From: Acidovorax sp. 106
Lineage (GTDB): Bacteria; Pseudomonadota; Gammaproteobacteria; Burkholderiales; Burkholderiaceae_C
Direction of reading: 5' to 3'
Length of the DNA: 64,000 bases
Assembly (NCBI RefSeq): GCF_003663825.1
Contig: NZ_RCCC01000001.1
Span: 124,001 to 188,000 of the forward strand
Both the position numbers and the translations under genes were made by a program. This document shows positions 47,083-58,500 of the stretch, piece after piece. The number at the start of each line of letters is the position of its first letter. Position 1 is the stretch's first letter. The notes below the pieces were generated by a model that did not search any database, was not told the DNA's origin, and saw only the letters and a program-made list of their open reading frames with translations.

Positions 47083-48906
47083 TCAGGAACGGCCAGCGCG
47101 CTTGCGCTCGTTTTCGGTCAGGTGGCGCTTGCGCAGGCGCACGCTCTTGGGCGTGATTTCGACCAGTTCGTCGTCCTCGATGAATTCCACGCCGTATTCC
47201 AGCGTGAGGTCGATCGGGGGCGTGATCTTGATCGCGTCTTCCTTGCCGGAGACGCGGAAGTTGGTCAGCTGCTTGGTGCGCGTGGCGTTCACGATCAGGT
47301 CGTTGTCGCGGCTGTGGATGCCGACGATCATGCCTTCGTACACGGGGTCGTTCGCCTTCACGAACATGCGGCCACGGTCGTCCAGCTTGCCCAGAGCGTA
47401 GGTGAAGATTTCACCATCGTCCATGGAGATCAGCACGCCGTTCTTGCGGCCACCGATGTCGCCCTTGTGCGGCTCGTAGCTGTCGAAGATGTTGGAGATC
47501 AGGCCGGAACCGCGCGTCAGGTTCAGGAATTCGTTGGTGAAACCGATCAGGCCACGGGCCGGGATGCGGTATTCCAGGCGCACGCGGCCACGGCCGTCGG
47601 ACTCCATGTTCACCAGCTCGCCCTTGCGCTCGCCCAGGGCTTGCATCACGCCGCCTTGGTGGCCTTCTTCAATGTCGGCAGTCACCAGCTCGATAGGCTC
47701 GCACTTCTCGCCATTGATTTCCTTGAACACCACGCGGGGCTTGGACACAGCCAGCTCGTAACCTTCGCGGCGCATGTTTTCCAGCAGGATGGTCAGGTGC
47801 AGTTCACCACGGCCCATCACTTCAAAAATACCTTCTTCGTCGGTTTCCTTCACGCGCAGGGCCACGTTGTGCTGCAGTTCCTTTTGCAGACGGTCCCAGA
47901 TCTGGCGGCTCGTCACGAACTTGCCTTCGCGACCTGCCAGAGGCGAGGTGTTCACGCAGAAGTTCATGGTCAGCGTGGGCTCGTCCACCTTCAGCATGGG
48001 CAGCGGTGCGGGGTTGGCCGGGTCGGTCACGGTCACGCCGATACCGATGTCTTCGATGCCGTTGATCAGCACGATGTCGCCAGGGCCAGCCATCGGCGTC
48101 TGCATACGGTCCAGACCCTGGAAGGTCAGCACCTGGTTCACACGGCCCTTGACGGCCTTGCCATCAGGGCCTTCCATGACGACCACGTCCATCATGGGCT
48201 TCAGCGTACCCTGGCTGATACGGCCCACGCCGATGCGGCCCACGAAGGTGGAGAAGTCCAGCGCCGAGATTTGCAGTTGCAGTGGCGCGCTCGCATCACC
48301 CGTGTTCGGGGGCACGTGCTTGAGGATGGTGTCGAACAGGGCCGACATGTCGGGGCCCCACTGCTCGCCAGGAGCGCCTTCTTCCAGCGAAGACCAGCCG
48401 TTGATACCCGAGGCATACACCACGGGGAAGTCGAGTTGTTCGTCGGTCGCGCCCAACTTGTCGAACAGGTCGAACGCAGCGTTCACGACCTTGTCGGGGT
48501 TGGCACCGGGCTTGTCCACCTTGTTCACAACCAGAATGGGGCGCAGGCCCAAGGCCAGGGCCTTCTTGGTCACGAAACGCGTTTGGGGCATGGGGCCTTC
48601 TTGCGCGTCGATCAGCAACACCACGCTGTCCACCATGGACAGGGCGCGCTCCACTTCACCGCCGAAGTCCGCGTGACCAGGGGTGTCCACGATGTTGATG
48701 TGCGTGCCCTTCCAGCTCACGGCGCAGTTTTTGGCCAGGATGGTGATGCCACGCTCTTTTTCAATCGCGTTGTTGTCCATCACCGTGTCGACGACCTTTT
48801 CGTGGTCGGCAAAGGTGCCGGACTGGCGCAGCAGCTGGTCAACCATGGTGGTTTTGCCATGGTCAACGTGGGCAATGATCGCGATATTGCGGATTTGTTT
48901 AGTCAT
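47083..48906 (-). CDS. typA: Translational GTPase TypA/BipA
   Basis: A 607-residue ribosome-associated GTPase involved in assembly of the large subunit and in stress growth. G motifs are AHVDHGKTT near residue 12, [14 protein letters not shown] and [11 protein letters not shown]-like domains and the BipA-specific C-terminal domain follow, including [20 protein letters not shown]. Length is normal. It overlaps the truB stop as ATGA and is the last gene of the rimP-nusA-infB-rbfA-truB-typA block, ending in a hairpin terminator. Confidence 0.97.
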   Translation of the reverse strand: MTKQIRNIAIIAHVDHGKTTMVDQLLRQSGTFADHEKVVDTVMDNNAIEKERGITILAKNCAVSWKGTHINIVDTPGHADFGGEVERALSMVDSVVLLIDAQEGPMPQTRFVTKKALALGLRPILVVNKVDKPGANPDKVVNAAFDLFDKLGATDEQLDFPVVYASGINGWSSLEEGAPGEQWGPDMSALFDTILKHVPPNTGDASAPLQLQISALDFSTFVGRIGVGRISQGTLKPMMDVVVMEGPDGKAVKGRVNQVLTFQGLDRMQTPMAGPGDIVLINGIEDIGIGVTVTDPANPAPLPMLKVDEPTLTMNFCVNTSPLAGREGKFVTSRQIWDRLQKELQHNVALRVKETDEEGIFEVMGRGELHLTILLENMRREGYELAVSKPRVVFKEINGEKCEPIELVTADIEEGHQGGVMQALGERKGELVNMESDGRGRVRLEYRIPARGLIGFTNEFLNLTRGSGLISNIFDSYEPHKGDIGGRKNGVLISMDDGEIFTYALGKLDDRGRMFVKANDPVYEGMIVGIHSRDNDLIVNATRTKQLTNFRVSGKEDAIKITPPIDLTLEYGVEFIEDDELVEITPKSVRLRKRHLTENERKRAGRS

Positions 48907-49901
48907 AGTTTTTCCAATGTGCCGCTGGCCTGTGGTTGCGGCGTGCTTTCCAAAATTTGTTGAATTTCCAGCGGACTCAGGAGCCTGCCCGGCACCAGCT
49001 CCCCGCCAACGATATGGCCCACCCCCAGCAGTGCCGAAGGCTTGTCGCCAAAAACCGCCACGGCACTGGCGTCAGGCCAAGCTCCACGGCGGCGCACGCC
49101 CGACAGGAACCGGGCCGCATTGTCGCCGTCCAACGTGACACGCGTGTGCCCCACCAGCAGCGACTCAGGGGGCTCCAGGCAGGCCAGACGCCCTGCCTCG
49201 TCCATGGCCTCCAGCTGCGCCAGTGTGACGCAGCGCTCAATGCCAAGGCCCCCCGTATCAATGCGGCGCAAAAAGGTCAGGTGAGCCCCGACCCCCAGCG
49301 CAGCACCAATGTCTTCCCCCAGGGTACGGATGTACGTCCCCTTGCTGCAAGTCACTATCATTTTGATAGCTACCTGCGCTTGATCTGTATGCACCAGGGT
49401 CAATTTCAATGCATGAATGACCACATTGCGCGCTTCGCGCTCTACGGCAATGCCTGCACGGGCATATTCGTACAGCGCCTTGCCGTCCTTCTTCAGCGCA
49501 CTGTGCATGGGCGGCACCTGGCTGATCGGGCCCGTGAACTGTTGCTGTACGGCAGCGATGCGCTCTGGCGTCACCTGCTCGGGCAGCACGTCGCGGCGCT
49601 CCAGCACATCCCCCTCGGCGTCGCCGGTGGTGGTGGTGGTGCCCAGCAGCGCAATGGCTTCGTAGGTTTTGGCCGCCTCTAACTGCAACTGGCTGAACTT
49701 GGTGGCAGCACCAAAGCACAGCGGTAGCACGCCGGAAGCCAGCGGGTCCAGCGTGCCGGTATGGCCCGCTTTTTCGGCGCGCAGCAGCCACTTCGCCTTT
49801 TGCAAGGCGTCGTTACTGGACAGGCCCAGGGGTTTATCGAGCAGCAGCACTCCGTGCACCGGGCGCCGCTGCACCCGGATGCGGGGAGCGCGCTCGGTCA
49901 T
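48903..49901 (-). CDS. truB: tRNA pseudouridine-55 synthase
   Basis: A 332-residue enzyme that makes pseudouridine 55 in the T arm of tRNAs. Family motifs are [34 protein letters not shown] with the catalytic Asp52, and [15 protein letters not shown]. The C-terminal PUA-like region is about residues 250-332. It overlaps rbfA and typA by four bases each. Residues 171-183 ([13 protein letters not shown]) are encoded by a degenerate copy of the palindromic repeat family, just before the conserved CSKGTYIRT strand, with no change in overall length. Confidence 0.96.
   Translation of the reverse strand: MTERAPRIRVQRRPVHGVLLLDKPLGLSSNDALQKAKWLLRAEKAGHTGTLDPLASGVLPLCFGAATKFSQLQLEAAKTYEAIALLGTTTTTGDAEGDVLERRDVLPEQVTPERIAAVQQQFTGPISQVPPMHSALKKDGKALYEYARAGIAVEREARNVVIHALKLTLVHTDQAQVAIKMIVTCSKGTYIRTLGEDIGAALGVGAHLTFLRRIDTGGLGIERCVTLAQLEAMDEAGRLACLEPPESLLVGHTRVTLDGDNAARFLSGVRRRGAWPDASAVAVFGDKPSALLGVGHIVGGELVPGRLLSPLEIQQILESTPQPQASGTLEKL
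49353..49391. repeat. Degenerate palindromic repeat copy inside truB
   Basis: On the minus strand it includes CAAGCGCAGGTAGCTATCAA, resembling half of the AAGCGCTAGNAGCTA repeat with an AT-rich flank. One arm is eroded. It is entirely coding. Confidence 0.5.
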
Positions 49902-50278
49902 GCTTCCTCGTCGTCTTTGGCGCGAGAAGCCACGGCGCGCGCAATCAGCGCATTCATATCGGCCGCCCGCTCAGAGGTGCGATCGAACATGAAGTGCAGC
50001 GTGGGCACCGTATGGATGTGCAAGCGCTTGAACAAACCATTGCGCAAAAAGCCTGCGGCCTGGTTCAGCGCCACCTGTGTCTCCACAGGGTCGCCCGTGA
50101 GCAGGCTGAAGAACACCTTGGCGTGGGCGTAATCAGGAGTGACCTCCACACCCTGCAGCGTCACCATGCCCACGCGCGGGTCTTTCAACTCGCGCGCGAT
50201 CAATTCCGTCAGATCGCGTTGGATCTGATCGGCTACCTTGAAGGCGCGGTTGGGAGTGGAGGATTTCTTCGCTGCCAT
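49898..50278 (-). CDS. rbfA: Ribosome-binding factor A
   Basis: A 126-residue KH-like protein that helps mature the 5' end of 16S rRNA in the small subunit. The N-terminal [20 protein letters not shown] and [20 protein letters not shown] are typical of the family, and the C terminus has [19 protein letters not shown]. It lies 27 bases after infB and overlaps truB by four bases, the standard order for this operon. Confidence 0.96.
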   Translation of the reverse strand: MAAKKSSTPNRAFKVADQIQRDLTELIARELKDPRVGMVTLQGVEVTPDYAHAKVFFSLLTGDPVETQVALNQAAGFLRNGLFKRLHIHTVPTLHFMFDRTSERAADMNALIARAVASRAKDDEEA

Positions 50279-50305
50279 ATCGTCGTCGCTCTTACTCGGG
50301 TCGCC

Positions 50306-53173
50306 TTACAGCGTCCGGGCAATTTCCTTGATGTCAAAGAATTCGAGGTGATCGCCTTCCTTGATGTCGTTGTAGTTCTTGAGTTTGATACCGCACTCAA
50401 AACCTTCCTTGACATCACGGACGTCGTCCTTGAGGCGCTTGATCGAATCGACCTCGCCGGTGTAGACCACGACATTTTCACGCAGCAGACGGAAGCGGGC
50501 ATTGCGGTGCACCATACCGGACGTGATGTACGAACCGGCAATCGTGCCGATCTTCGTTGCCACGAACACAGTGCGGATTTCGGCCGTACCAATGATCTCC
50601 TCGCGTTGCTCTGGGGCCAGCATGCCCGACATAGCGACCTTGAGCTCGTCCACAGCGTCGTAAATGATGCTGTAGTAATGCAGGTCCACGCCATTGCCTT
50701 CGGCTGTCTTGCGAGCGCCGGCATCGGCACGCACATTGAAGCCAATCACGATGGCCTTGGAGGCGATCGCCAGGTTGATGTCGGACTCGCTGATACCACC
50801 CACACCGGCGTACACCAGTTGGACCTTGATTTCGTCGGTCGAGAGCTTGAGCAACGATTGCGACAAAGCTTCCTGCGAACCCTGCACGTCGGCCTTGACG
50901 ATGATGGGCAGGGTCTTGACCTCGCCCGCCGTCATGTCGGCAAACATGTTTTCCAGCTTGGCGGCTTGCTGCTTGGCCAGCTTGGTGTTGCGGAACTTGC
51001 CAGCACGGTAGGTGGCGATTTCGCGCGCACGGCGCTCGTCGGTCATGACCATAAAGTCGTCACCGGCTTGTGGCACTTCCGTCAGACCCTGGATTTCCAC
51101 CGGGATCGAAGGACCTGCGGTCTTAGCGACCTTGCCGTTTTCGTCCAGCATGGCACGCACGCGGCCATAGGTCTGGCCTGCCAACACAATGTCACCCACC
51201 TTGAGCGTACCGGATTGCACCAGCACCGTGGCCACGGGGCCGCGGCCCTTGTCCAATTGGGCTTCGATCACAAGGCCCTTGGCCAGCGATTCCACCGGTG
51301 CCTTCAGCTCCAGCACTTCGGCCTGCAGCAACACTTGCTCCAGCAGTGCGTCAATGCCCATACCCGTCTTGGAAGACACAGGCACGAACGGCGAATCACC
51401 ACCGTATTCTTCCGGCACCACCTCTTCCACCACCAGCTCTTGCTTGACGCGATCTGGGTTGGCATCGGGCTTGTCGGCCTTGGTAATGGCCACCACGATA
51501 GGAACACCAGCCGCCTTGGCGTGCTTGATGGCTTCCTTGGTCTGGGGCATGACGCCGTCGTCCGCGGCCACCACCAGAATCACGATGTCGGTGGCCTGGG
51601 CACCGCGGGCACGCATCGCCGTGAAGGCCTCGTGACCGGGGGTATCGAGGAACGACACCATGCCGCGTGGAGTTTCCACGTGGTAGGCACCAATGTGCTG
51701 CGTAATGCCACCGGCTTCGCCCGCAGCCACCTTGGCGCGGCGGATGTAGTCCAGCAGCGAGGTCTTGCCGTGGTCCACGTGGCCCATGACGGTCACCACA
51801 GGGGCACGAGGCAGCAACTCTGCGTTTTGCTGGCCTGCATCTTCGTCGGTGAAGGCTTCTGGATCGTCCAGTGCCGCCACCACAGCCTTGTGACCCAGTT
51901 CTTCCACCACGATCATGGCAGTGTCTTGGTCCAGCGGCTGGTTGATGGTGACCATCTGGCCCATCTTCATCAAAGCCTTGATGACTTCAGAGGCCTTGAT
52001 CGACATCTTGTGCGCCAGCTCCGCCACCGTTATGGTTTCAGGCACATGCACTTCAATGATGCGGGCTTCCACCGGCGCAGATTGCTGGTGGTCATCACGC
52101 TGATCGCGGTTGTCGCCACGGCGGCCACGAGGACCACCACGCCAGTTGTTGCGACCCACACCACCGCTGCTGTCACCGCGGGTCTTGATTTCTTTCTTCT
52201 TGGCCGTGTCATTGGCCCAGCTGGAGGACAGCTTGGCCGATTTGACTTCCTTGCCAGCCCCTGCGCCAGGCGCAGCAGGTGCAGCAGCACCCGCATTGCG
52301 CGGCCCTGTGCCGGTACCAACGGCAGGCTTGTGCAAGGTGCCCTTCTTGGCGTCACCCACAGCAGCGGGCTTGGCCACTGGCTTGGGTTCTTCGGGCTTC
52401 TTGGCCACCATGACCGCCTTCTTGGGCGTTGCCATCATGGAGCGGATCGCTGCAGCTTCGGCCTCGGCCTTGCGGCGGCGGGCGTCCAGATCGGCAGCGC
52501 GCGCAGTTTCTTCGTCGGCACGCGCCTTGGATTCGGCAGCGGCCTTCTCGCGGGCTTCGGTCTGGGCGGCATTGCGCGCAGCCGCTTCGGCAGCCTGTTC
52601 GCGGGTGGCTTCCTGCTTCACGGCAGACGCCTGCGCCTTCTTTTCGGCTTCCTGGGCTGCGTAGGCGGCGGCACGCTCTTCGGCTTCGCGCTCACGCTTT
52701 TCGCGGGCTTCGCGCTCGGCACGCTTTTCGGCGAGCTCTGTCTCTTGGCGGCGAATCAGCTCAGCCTGGCGGCGGGCTTCTTCCTCGCGGCGAGCCAGTT
52801 CGATGTCCTCGCTGGAGACCACGGCTTCCTCGACGGCGGGCGCGGCAGATTCAGCAGCGGACTCGACGCCTTCATCGCGCTGGATGAAGGTGCGCTTCTT
52901 GCGCACTTCCACCTGGATCGTGCGGGCCTTGCCGGTGGCGTCGGCCTGCTTGATTTCGCTGGTGGACTTCTTGACCATGGTGATCTTCTTGCGATCACCC
53001 GAAGCGGTGCCGTGGCTGGCCTGTAGGTAAGCCAACAACTTTTGCTTGTCAGGCTCGGTCAGGGCATCCGAAGGGGCAGCCTTGCTCACACCCGCAGCCT
53101 TGAGCTGGTCGAGCAGAGTTTCAGGCGATTTTTTGAGTTCGTTTGCGAACTCGGCGACAGTATTACTGGACAT
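50306..53173 (-). CDS. infB: Translation initiation factor IF-2
   Basis: A 955-residue initiation GTPase that positions fMet-tRNA on the small subunit. The order is an N-terminal IF2_N helical module ([20 protein letters not shown]), a long charged Ala/Glu/Arg-rich linker (about 110-260), and an RNA-binding segment rich in Gly/Arg ([13 protein letters not shown]). A second IF2_N module follows, then the G domain with [17 protein letters not shown] near residue 460 and [13 protein letters not shown], and domains II-IV to the C terminus. Its length is typical for betaproteobacteria. It begins 24 bases after nusA. Confidence 0.98.
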   Translation of the reverse strand: MSSNTVAEFANELKKSPETLLDQLKAAGVSKAAPSDALTEPDKQKLLAYLQASHGTASGDRKKITMVKKSTSEIKQADATGKARTIQVEVRKKRTFIQRDEGVESAAESAAPAVEEAVVSSEDIELARREEEARRQAELIRRQETELAEKRAEREAREKREREAEERAAAYAAQEAEKKAQASAVKQEATREQAAEAAARNAAQTEAREKAAAESKARADEETARAADLDARRRKAEAEAAAIRSMMATPKKAVMVAKKPEEPKPVAKPAAVGDAKKGTLHKPAVGTGTGPRNAGAAAPAAPGAGAGKEVKSAKLSSSWANDTAKKKEIKTRGDSSGGVGRNNWRGGPRGRRGDNRDQRDDHQQSAPVEARIIEVHVPETITVAELAHKMSIKASEVIKALMKMGQMVTINQPLDQDTAMIVVEELGHKAVVAALDDPEAFTDEDAGQQNAELLPRAPVVTVMGHVDHGKTSLLDYIRRAKVAAGEAGGITQHIGAYHVETPRGMVSFLDTPGHEAFTAMRARGAQATDIVILVVAADDGVMPQTKEAIKHAKAAGVPIVVAITKADKPDANPDRVKQELVVEEVVPEEYGGDSPFVPVSSKTGMGIDALLEQVLLQAEVLELKAPVESLAKGLVIEAQLDKGRGPVATVLVQSGTLKVGDIVLAGQTYGRVRAMLDENGKVAKTAGPSIPVEIQGLTEVPQAGDDFMVMTDERRAREIATYRAGKFRNTKLAKQQAAKLENMFADMTAGEVKTLPIIVKADVQGSQEALSQSLLKLSTDEIKVQLVYAGVGGISESDINLAIASKAIVIGFNVRADAGARKTAEGNGVDLHYYSIIYDAVDELKVAMSGMLAPEQREEIIGTAEIRTVFVATKIGTIAGSYITSGMVHRNARFRLLRENVVVYTGEVDSIKRLKDDVRDVKEGFECGIKLKNYNDIKEGDHLEFFDIKEIARTL

Positions 53174-53197
53174 ATTTGGTTCGTGCCTCCCTGACCT

Positions 53198-54685
53198 TTA
53201 CTCTTGCCCCGCCGCGAACCAATGTTCGCGGGCCTTCATGATCAAGGCCTTGGCATCTTCTGCAGACTGCCCGGTCAGGTCGGTCAGCTCATCAATGGCC
53301 AGATCGGCCAGGTCGTCACGTGTGTGCACACCGCCTTCAGCCAGCTTGGCAATCAGGTCGGGGGTGATGCCTTCGAGGTCGCGCAGGTCTTGAGAGACCT
53401 CATCCACGCTTTCCTCACGGGCGATTTCCATGGTCAGCAGCGCATCCTTGGCGCGGGCACGCAGCTCGCTCACGGTGTCTTCGTCAAACGATTCGATCTC
53501 CAGCATTTCCTGCAGAGGCACATAGGCCACTTCTTCCAGGGTGGCAAAGCCTTCGGAGATCAGGATGTCGGCGATTTCTTCGTCCACATCCAGCTTTTCC
53601 ATGAACAGACGGCGCGAGGCATCGGACTCGTTGGCCTGCTTTTGGGCAGACTCGGCAGCGTCCATGATGTTGATCTTCCAGCCTGTCAGGTCGGAAGCCA
53701 GGCGCACATTCTGGCCACCACGGCCGATGGCGATGGCAAGGTTTTCCTCGTCCACCACCACATCCATGGCGTGTTTTTCTTCGTCCACCACGATGGAGGA
53801 CACATTGGCAGGCGCCAGCGCGCCAATGACAAACTGGGCGGGGTCTTCAGACCACAGCACGATGTCCACACGCTCGCCAGCCAACTCGTTGGTCACGGCG
53901 TTCACGCGGGTGCCACGCACACCAACGCAGGTGCCGATGGGGTCCACGCGCTTGTCGTGGCTCAGCACGGCGATCTTGGCGCGCGAGCCGGGGTCACGGG
54001 CGCAGTTCTTGATCTCCAGCAGGCCTTGCTCGATTTCGGGCACTTCCTGGCGGAAGAGCTCAACCATGAATTCGGGGGCCGAACGCGACAGGATGATGGG
54101 AGCGCCACGCAGCGTCAGGTCCACTTCCATGATCATGGCGCGCACACGGTCGCCGCTGCGCAGATTTTCCTTGGGGATCATCTCGCTGCGACGCAGGCGG
54201 CCCTCCACACGACCGGACTCGACAATGATGTCGCCCTTGTCCATGCGCTTGACGGTGCCGGTGAAGATCTTTTCGCCACGCGACATGAAGTCGTTGAGCA
54301 GCATTTCACGCTCAGCGTCGCGGATCTTTTGCAGGATGACCTGCTTGGCCGCCATGGCGCCAATGCGACCGATGGGCACGGATTCCACGCCCTCTTCGAT
54401 GTACTCACCCACTTCGATATCGGCCACGCGCTCGCGGGCATCCATCAGCAGCTCTTCGGCTTCGGGGTTTTGCAGACCGGCGTCATCGGGCACCACCAAC
54501 CAGCGGCGGAAAGTCTCGTAGTTGCCGCTGTCGCGATCGATGGACACACGGATGTCCACCTCGCCTTGGTACAGCTTTTTGGTAGCCTGGGCCAGGGCCG
54601 ATTCCACCGCACCCAAGACCACATCACGCTCCACGTTCTTCTCGCGCGAAATGGCCTCAACCAACATCAACAATTCGCGATTCAT
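53198..54685 (-). CDS. nusA: Transcription termination/antitermination factor NusA
   Basis: A 495-residue RNA polymerase-binding factor controlling pausing, termination and antitermination. It has an N-terminal polymerase-binding domain ([19 protein letters not shown]), an S1 domain ([19 protein letters not shown]), two KH domains ([35 protein letters not shown]), and two C-terminal helical acidic repeats ending [19 protein letters not shown]. It lies between rimP and infB in the usual order. Confidence 0.98.
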   Translation of the reverse strand: MNRELLMLVEAISREKNVERDVVLGAVESALAQATKKLYQGEVDIRVSIDRDSGNYETFRRWLVVPDDAGLQNPEAEELLMDARERVADIEVGEYIEEGVESVPIGRIGAMAAKQVILQKIRDAEREMLLNDFMSRGEKIFTGTVKRMDKGDIIVESGRVEGRLRRSEMIPKENLRSGDRVRAMIMEVDLTLRGAPIILSRSAPEFMVELFRQEVPEIEQGLLEIKNCARDPGSRAKIAVLSHDKRVDPIGTCVGVRGTRVNAVTNELAGERVDIVLWSEDPAQFVIGALAPANVSSIVVDEEKHAMDVVVDEENLAIAIGRGGQNVRLASDLTGWKINIMDAAESAQKQANESDASRRLFMEKLDVDEEIADILISEGFATLEEVAYVPLQEMLEIESFDEDTVSELRARAKDALLTMEIAREESVDEVSQDLRDLEGITPDLIAKLAEGGVHTRDDLADLAIDELTDLTGQSAEDAKALIMKAREHWFAAGQE

Positions 54686-54763
54686 GCGACGACTCTCCTA
54701 TTTCAATCACCCGAAGACGCAGACCCCAGCGGGCAGCCTGCCATCCCAATTGTTCTGAACAGC

Positions 54764-55357
54764 TCAGGCAGCGCCCTGCTCTGCCTTGCCGGCACGCCCC
54801 TTGAAGTCCACGATGGGCGCCAAGCGCGCATCACGTAACTCATCCAGGGCAAAGCCCAGTGCCTGCAATGGTGCTGGCACCCGTTTTTTGCTGACTTTCT
54901 GGCCGGGCTTGACCGCAGGCTCGTCTCTCCAGACGATCTGCCAGCCCCCGGACTCGGCGCGCTCGAGCGTGCCGCGAAATTTCTTGCGGTTGGCACTGAC
55001 TTGGCCCGCCGCTGCTGCACCCATGGGCGCCTTCAAGGTGATGTCGATGACCGAGCCTTCAAAGCGCACGAAGTCCTGCTCGTGGCGAAGGGGGCGGTCA
55101 ATGCCTGGGGATGACACTTCCAAGCGCTTGTATTCAACGCCATCCACCTCCAGTGCAAATTGCAGCTGGCGGGTGACTTTTTCGCAGTCTTCCACCGTAA
55201 CAAACTGATCCAGCACAGGCTGGGGGGCATCCACAACAGGCGCCACCCAGGGCAAATCAATGGTGATGCGCAGCAGGCCACCGGCAGAGCGCTCAATCTC
55301 TACCAGGTCATAGCCCAGACCGATCACAATTTGTTCGACGATTTGCTGCAGTGCCAC
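54764..55357 (-). CDS. rimP: Ribosome maturation factor RimP
   Basis: A 197-residue protein needed for small-subunit maturation and the first gene of the nusA-infB operon. The family N-terminal segment (GLGYDLVEIERSAGGLLRI) and VSSPGIDRPL are present. The start codon is GTG at 55357. The C-terminal part is somewhat extended with a charged tail. The upstream 90 bases up to the helicase terminator must hold the operon promoter. No tRNA-fMet gene of the kind that precedes this operon in enterobacteria is visible. Confidence 0.96.
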   Translation of the reverse strand: MALQQIVEQIVIGLGYDLVEIERSAGGLLRITIDLPWVAPVVDAPQPVLDQFVTVEDCEKVTRQLQFALEVDGVEYKRLEVSSPGIDRPLRHEQDFVRFEGSVIDITLKAPMGAAAAGQVSANRKKFRGTLERAESGGWQIVWRDEPAVKPGQKVSKKRVPAPLQALGFALDELRDARLAPIVDFKGRAGKAEQGAA

Positions 55358-55448
55358 GTGTTCAGTTCAATCCCGGGAAAAACAAAAAACCCGATAACCC
55401 CCAGAAGACTCTCCTTCTGACAGCTTCGAGCTCCAAAACCAAACGGCC

Positions 55449-55477
55449 AAAAAAAACGGGCGGTTGGTACCCGCCCG
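55449..55477 (-). terminator. Rho-independent terminator after the SNF2 helicase gene
   Basis: A 7-bp GC stem (CGGGCGG at 55457-55463, CCGCCCG at 55471-55477) is followed on the minus strand by eight T. It lies 118 bases past the helicase stop and about 90 bases before rimP, so it separates the two transcripts. Confidence 0.88.
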
Positions 55478-55594
55478 CTTGGTCGTGAGATACGTATTGT
55501 AGCCTGTAACGCCTTGATTTGCAAAGCCAGCCTGTTGCCAAACGGCCATTTCCATGCCATGGCACGTGGCATTCCCCCCCCAGGCGCACGGCAC

Positions 55595-58500
55595 TCACAG
55601 CGCCGACAGGGGCAAAAGCAGTTCGTGCAAGTCGGCCTCGGTGAACAACGGCTCCTTGCGTGCGGCATCGCCGCCATAAATGGCCTGTGCCAGCTGTGCC
55701 TTGCGCTCTTGCAGCGCCAGAATGCGCTCTTCGATGGTGCCCTGGGCCACCATTTTCACCACCCACAGGCGCTGTGTCTGGCCGATGCGGTGGGCCCGGT
55801 CGGTGGCCTGGGCCTCGGCAGCAGGGTTCCACCAGGGGTCGTAGTGGATGACGGTATCGGCCTGGGGCAGGTTCAGCCCCACACCGCCCGCCTTCAGGCT
55901 GATGAGGAACAGCGGCACCTCGCCGCTGGTAAAGCGCTGGATGATCTCGTCGCGCTTTTGGCTTTGGCCGGTGAGCTTGACCCAGGGCAAGCCCCGGGCC
56001 TTGAGTTCGGCCTCGATCAAGCCCAGCATGCTGGTGAACTGCGAGAACAGCAGCACCCGCCGCCCCTCGGCCAGCATCTCGGGCAGCAGCTCCATCAACT
56101 GCGCCATCTTGGCCGACTCGCGCACTTGGCGGGCGGACTCCAGCGGCACCAGGTGCGGGTCGCAGCACACCTGGCGCAGCTTGAGCAGCGCATCCAGGAT
56201 GGTGATCTGCGACTTGGCCAGCCCCTTGGAATGCAAGGCTTCGCGCACGGTCTTTTCCATGCCCAGGCGGATGGTTTCGTACAAATCGGCCTGCGCGCCC
56301 GTCAGCTCCACGCGCATCACGGTCTCCACCTTGGGTGGCAGCTCAGACGCCACAAGCGCCTTGGTACGGCGCAGCATGAACGGCGCCACCCGCGCGCGCA
56401 ATTGCGCCAAGCGCCCGCTGTCGCCCTGCTTTTCCACCGGGTTGCGAAACAGCTCCCGAAACCGCTGCTGGCTGCCCAAAAAGCCGGGCATGAGGAAGTG
56501 AAAAAGGCTCCAGATCTCGCCCAGGTGGTTTTCCATGGGCGTGCCCGAAAGGCACAGCCTGTGGCGCGCCTGCAGCGCAGACACCACCTGGGCCGCGTTG
56601 GTGCTGGCGTTCTTGATGTTCTGCGCCTCGTCCAGCACCACCAAGTGCCATTGCAGTTGCAGCCATCGTTCGCGGTCGCGCTGCAACAGCGAATAGGGGG
56701 CGATGACCAGGTCGTGCTCGGCCACCGAATCGGCCAGTTCATGGCGGCCAGCGCCGTGCAGCACCAGGCTGCGCAGACCGGGGCAAAAGCGCGCGGCCTC
56801 GCTGTGCCAGTTGCCCATCAGGCTCACCGGGGCAATCACCAGCGCCGGGGCTGTGAGGCGGCCCGCGTCCTTTTCAACCTGGATGTGGGCCAGCGTCTGC
56901 AGCGTTTTGCCCAGGCCCATGTCATCGGCCAAGATGCCGCCCAGGCCCTGGGCCCGCAAAAACTGCAGCCAGTTCAGCCCCTGCTGCTGGTACGGGCGCA
57001 GGCTGGCGTTCACGCTGGCGGGCACGGGTACTTCGGCAATGGGGCTGGCGCCCTGCAGCTGCCGCACCAGGGCCTGCAGCGCAGCCGCGCCCTGCCACAC
57101 CGCGCCTTCACCCAGGGCGGCGCTGGCGCGCAAGGCCTCCAGCCGCGACAGGCGCAGGCTGGGCTGGGCAAAATCCCCCCCCCGCTCGCCCACCAGTTCG
57201 AGCAAGGCGGCCAGCCAGGGGCGCAGTGGCTCGGTGGGCAGGCGCACAAAGCCACCCTGCGCGTCGCCACGCGGCACATACACAAACGGCGGCAGCTGCG
57301 GCTGCCCGGTGGCGGGGTCGGGCGGGTGCTGCGCCGCCTGGGCGATCAGGTCGGGCAGCCAGGGCAGCACGTTGTGGCGTTGGCCGTCCAGCTCCACACC
57401 CAGCGACAGCGAGAACCAGGGCGAAGTGTCTGCCACTTCGTCAAGAAGGGCATCGGGCACTCCATCGCCCCCTGCCTCGCGCTCGCTCCGGGCAACCTGT
57501 GCAAACGGGCTGAGCGGCTCGCCTGTATCGCCACTCCCCGCCAGCACCGCCGGCGGCGCAACGGCCACCGACTGCGGTGCCAGCGCCACCGTCAGGTTTT
57601 GCGCATGACTCACCCAGCCCTGCAAGGCTGGGTCCTGGGTCACGTCAAACCCTGCCTCGCTGAACACCACAAAGCCCGCATCGGCCCAGGGCATCCAGGC
57701 CTGCTGCGAACGCTCGCCGGGCAGGCCAAACACGCCATCATCGGCGGCCAGCAGGCCCAGCGCCATCAGTTTCTGGATCGCCTCCAGCTCTGCCTGCGGG
57801 TGGCGCTGCAGCAGCACCTTGGGGCCATCGCCCCCGTCCAGCGGCGCCACCATCACCTGCGCGCCCTGCCCCGGCCACCAGCCCCGGTGGCCTGCGTAGT
57901 CAAAGGTGAGCCGCGCCATCACCAGACCCAGCGTGGGCCGTTGGGCCAGCGGCGTGGGGGCCAGGTACAAACAGGGCCGGGGCACGACGCCCTGCACCCG
58001 CTGCACACCCTGCACCACCGGGGGCAGCGGCACATGGGGCAGGCTGCGGGCCATTTCGTCCTGGTACTTTTCGATGGCCGACACCCGCAGTGCGGGGGCC
58101 TTGAGCAGCACCTCCAATTGGGCGGCAGAGACGGCGCCCAGGTCCACCGGCCCGCATTCGCCCCGCTCGGCGTCGACGAACAAGGGCGGGCTGTTATGGC
58201 ACAGCGTGCCGCCATCGCCCGCCAGGGCGGCGCGCAGTTGCCAGGCGGGCTCGGCCGACAAGGCACCGGGCTGCGCGGGCACTTCGCGCCACAGCCACTG
58301 CAAGGCGCGCGCGGGGGCAAAGCGCAGCGGCTCACCCACGGTGGAGCCGCCCGCATCTGCAAACAGCCGCCCGGTGCTGGCCGCCTGCTGCAGCGCCAGC
58401 AAGCCCACCTGCCCCTCCAGCACCGCGCAGGGCGCGCCGCTGTAGGCCGAGTAATACCCCTGGCTGCGTGGCATGGCGCGCAGCAGTTGAAGCACCTGGC

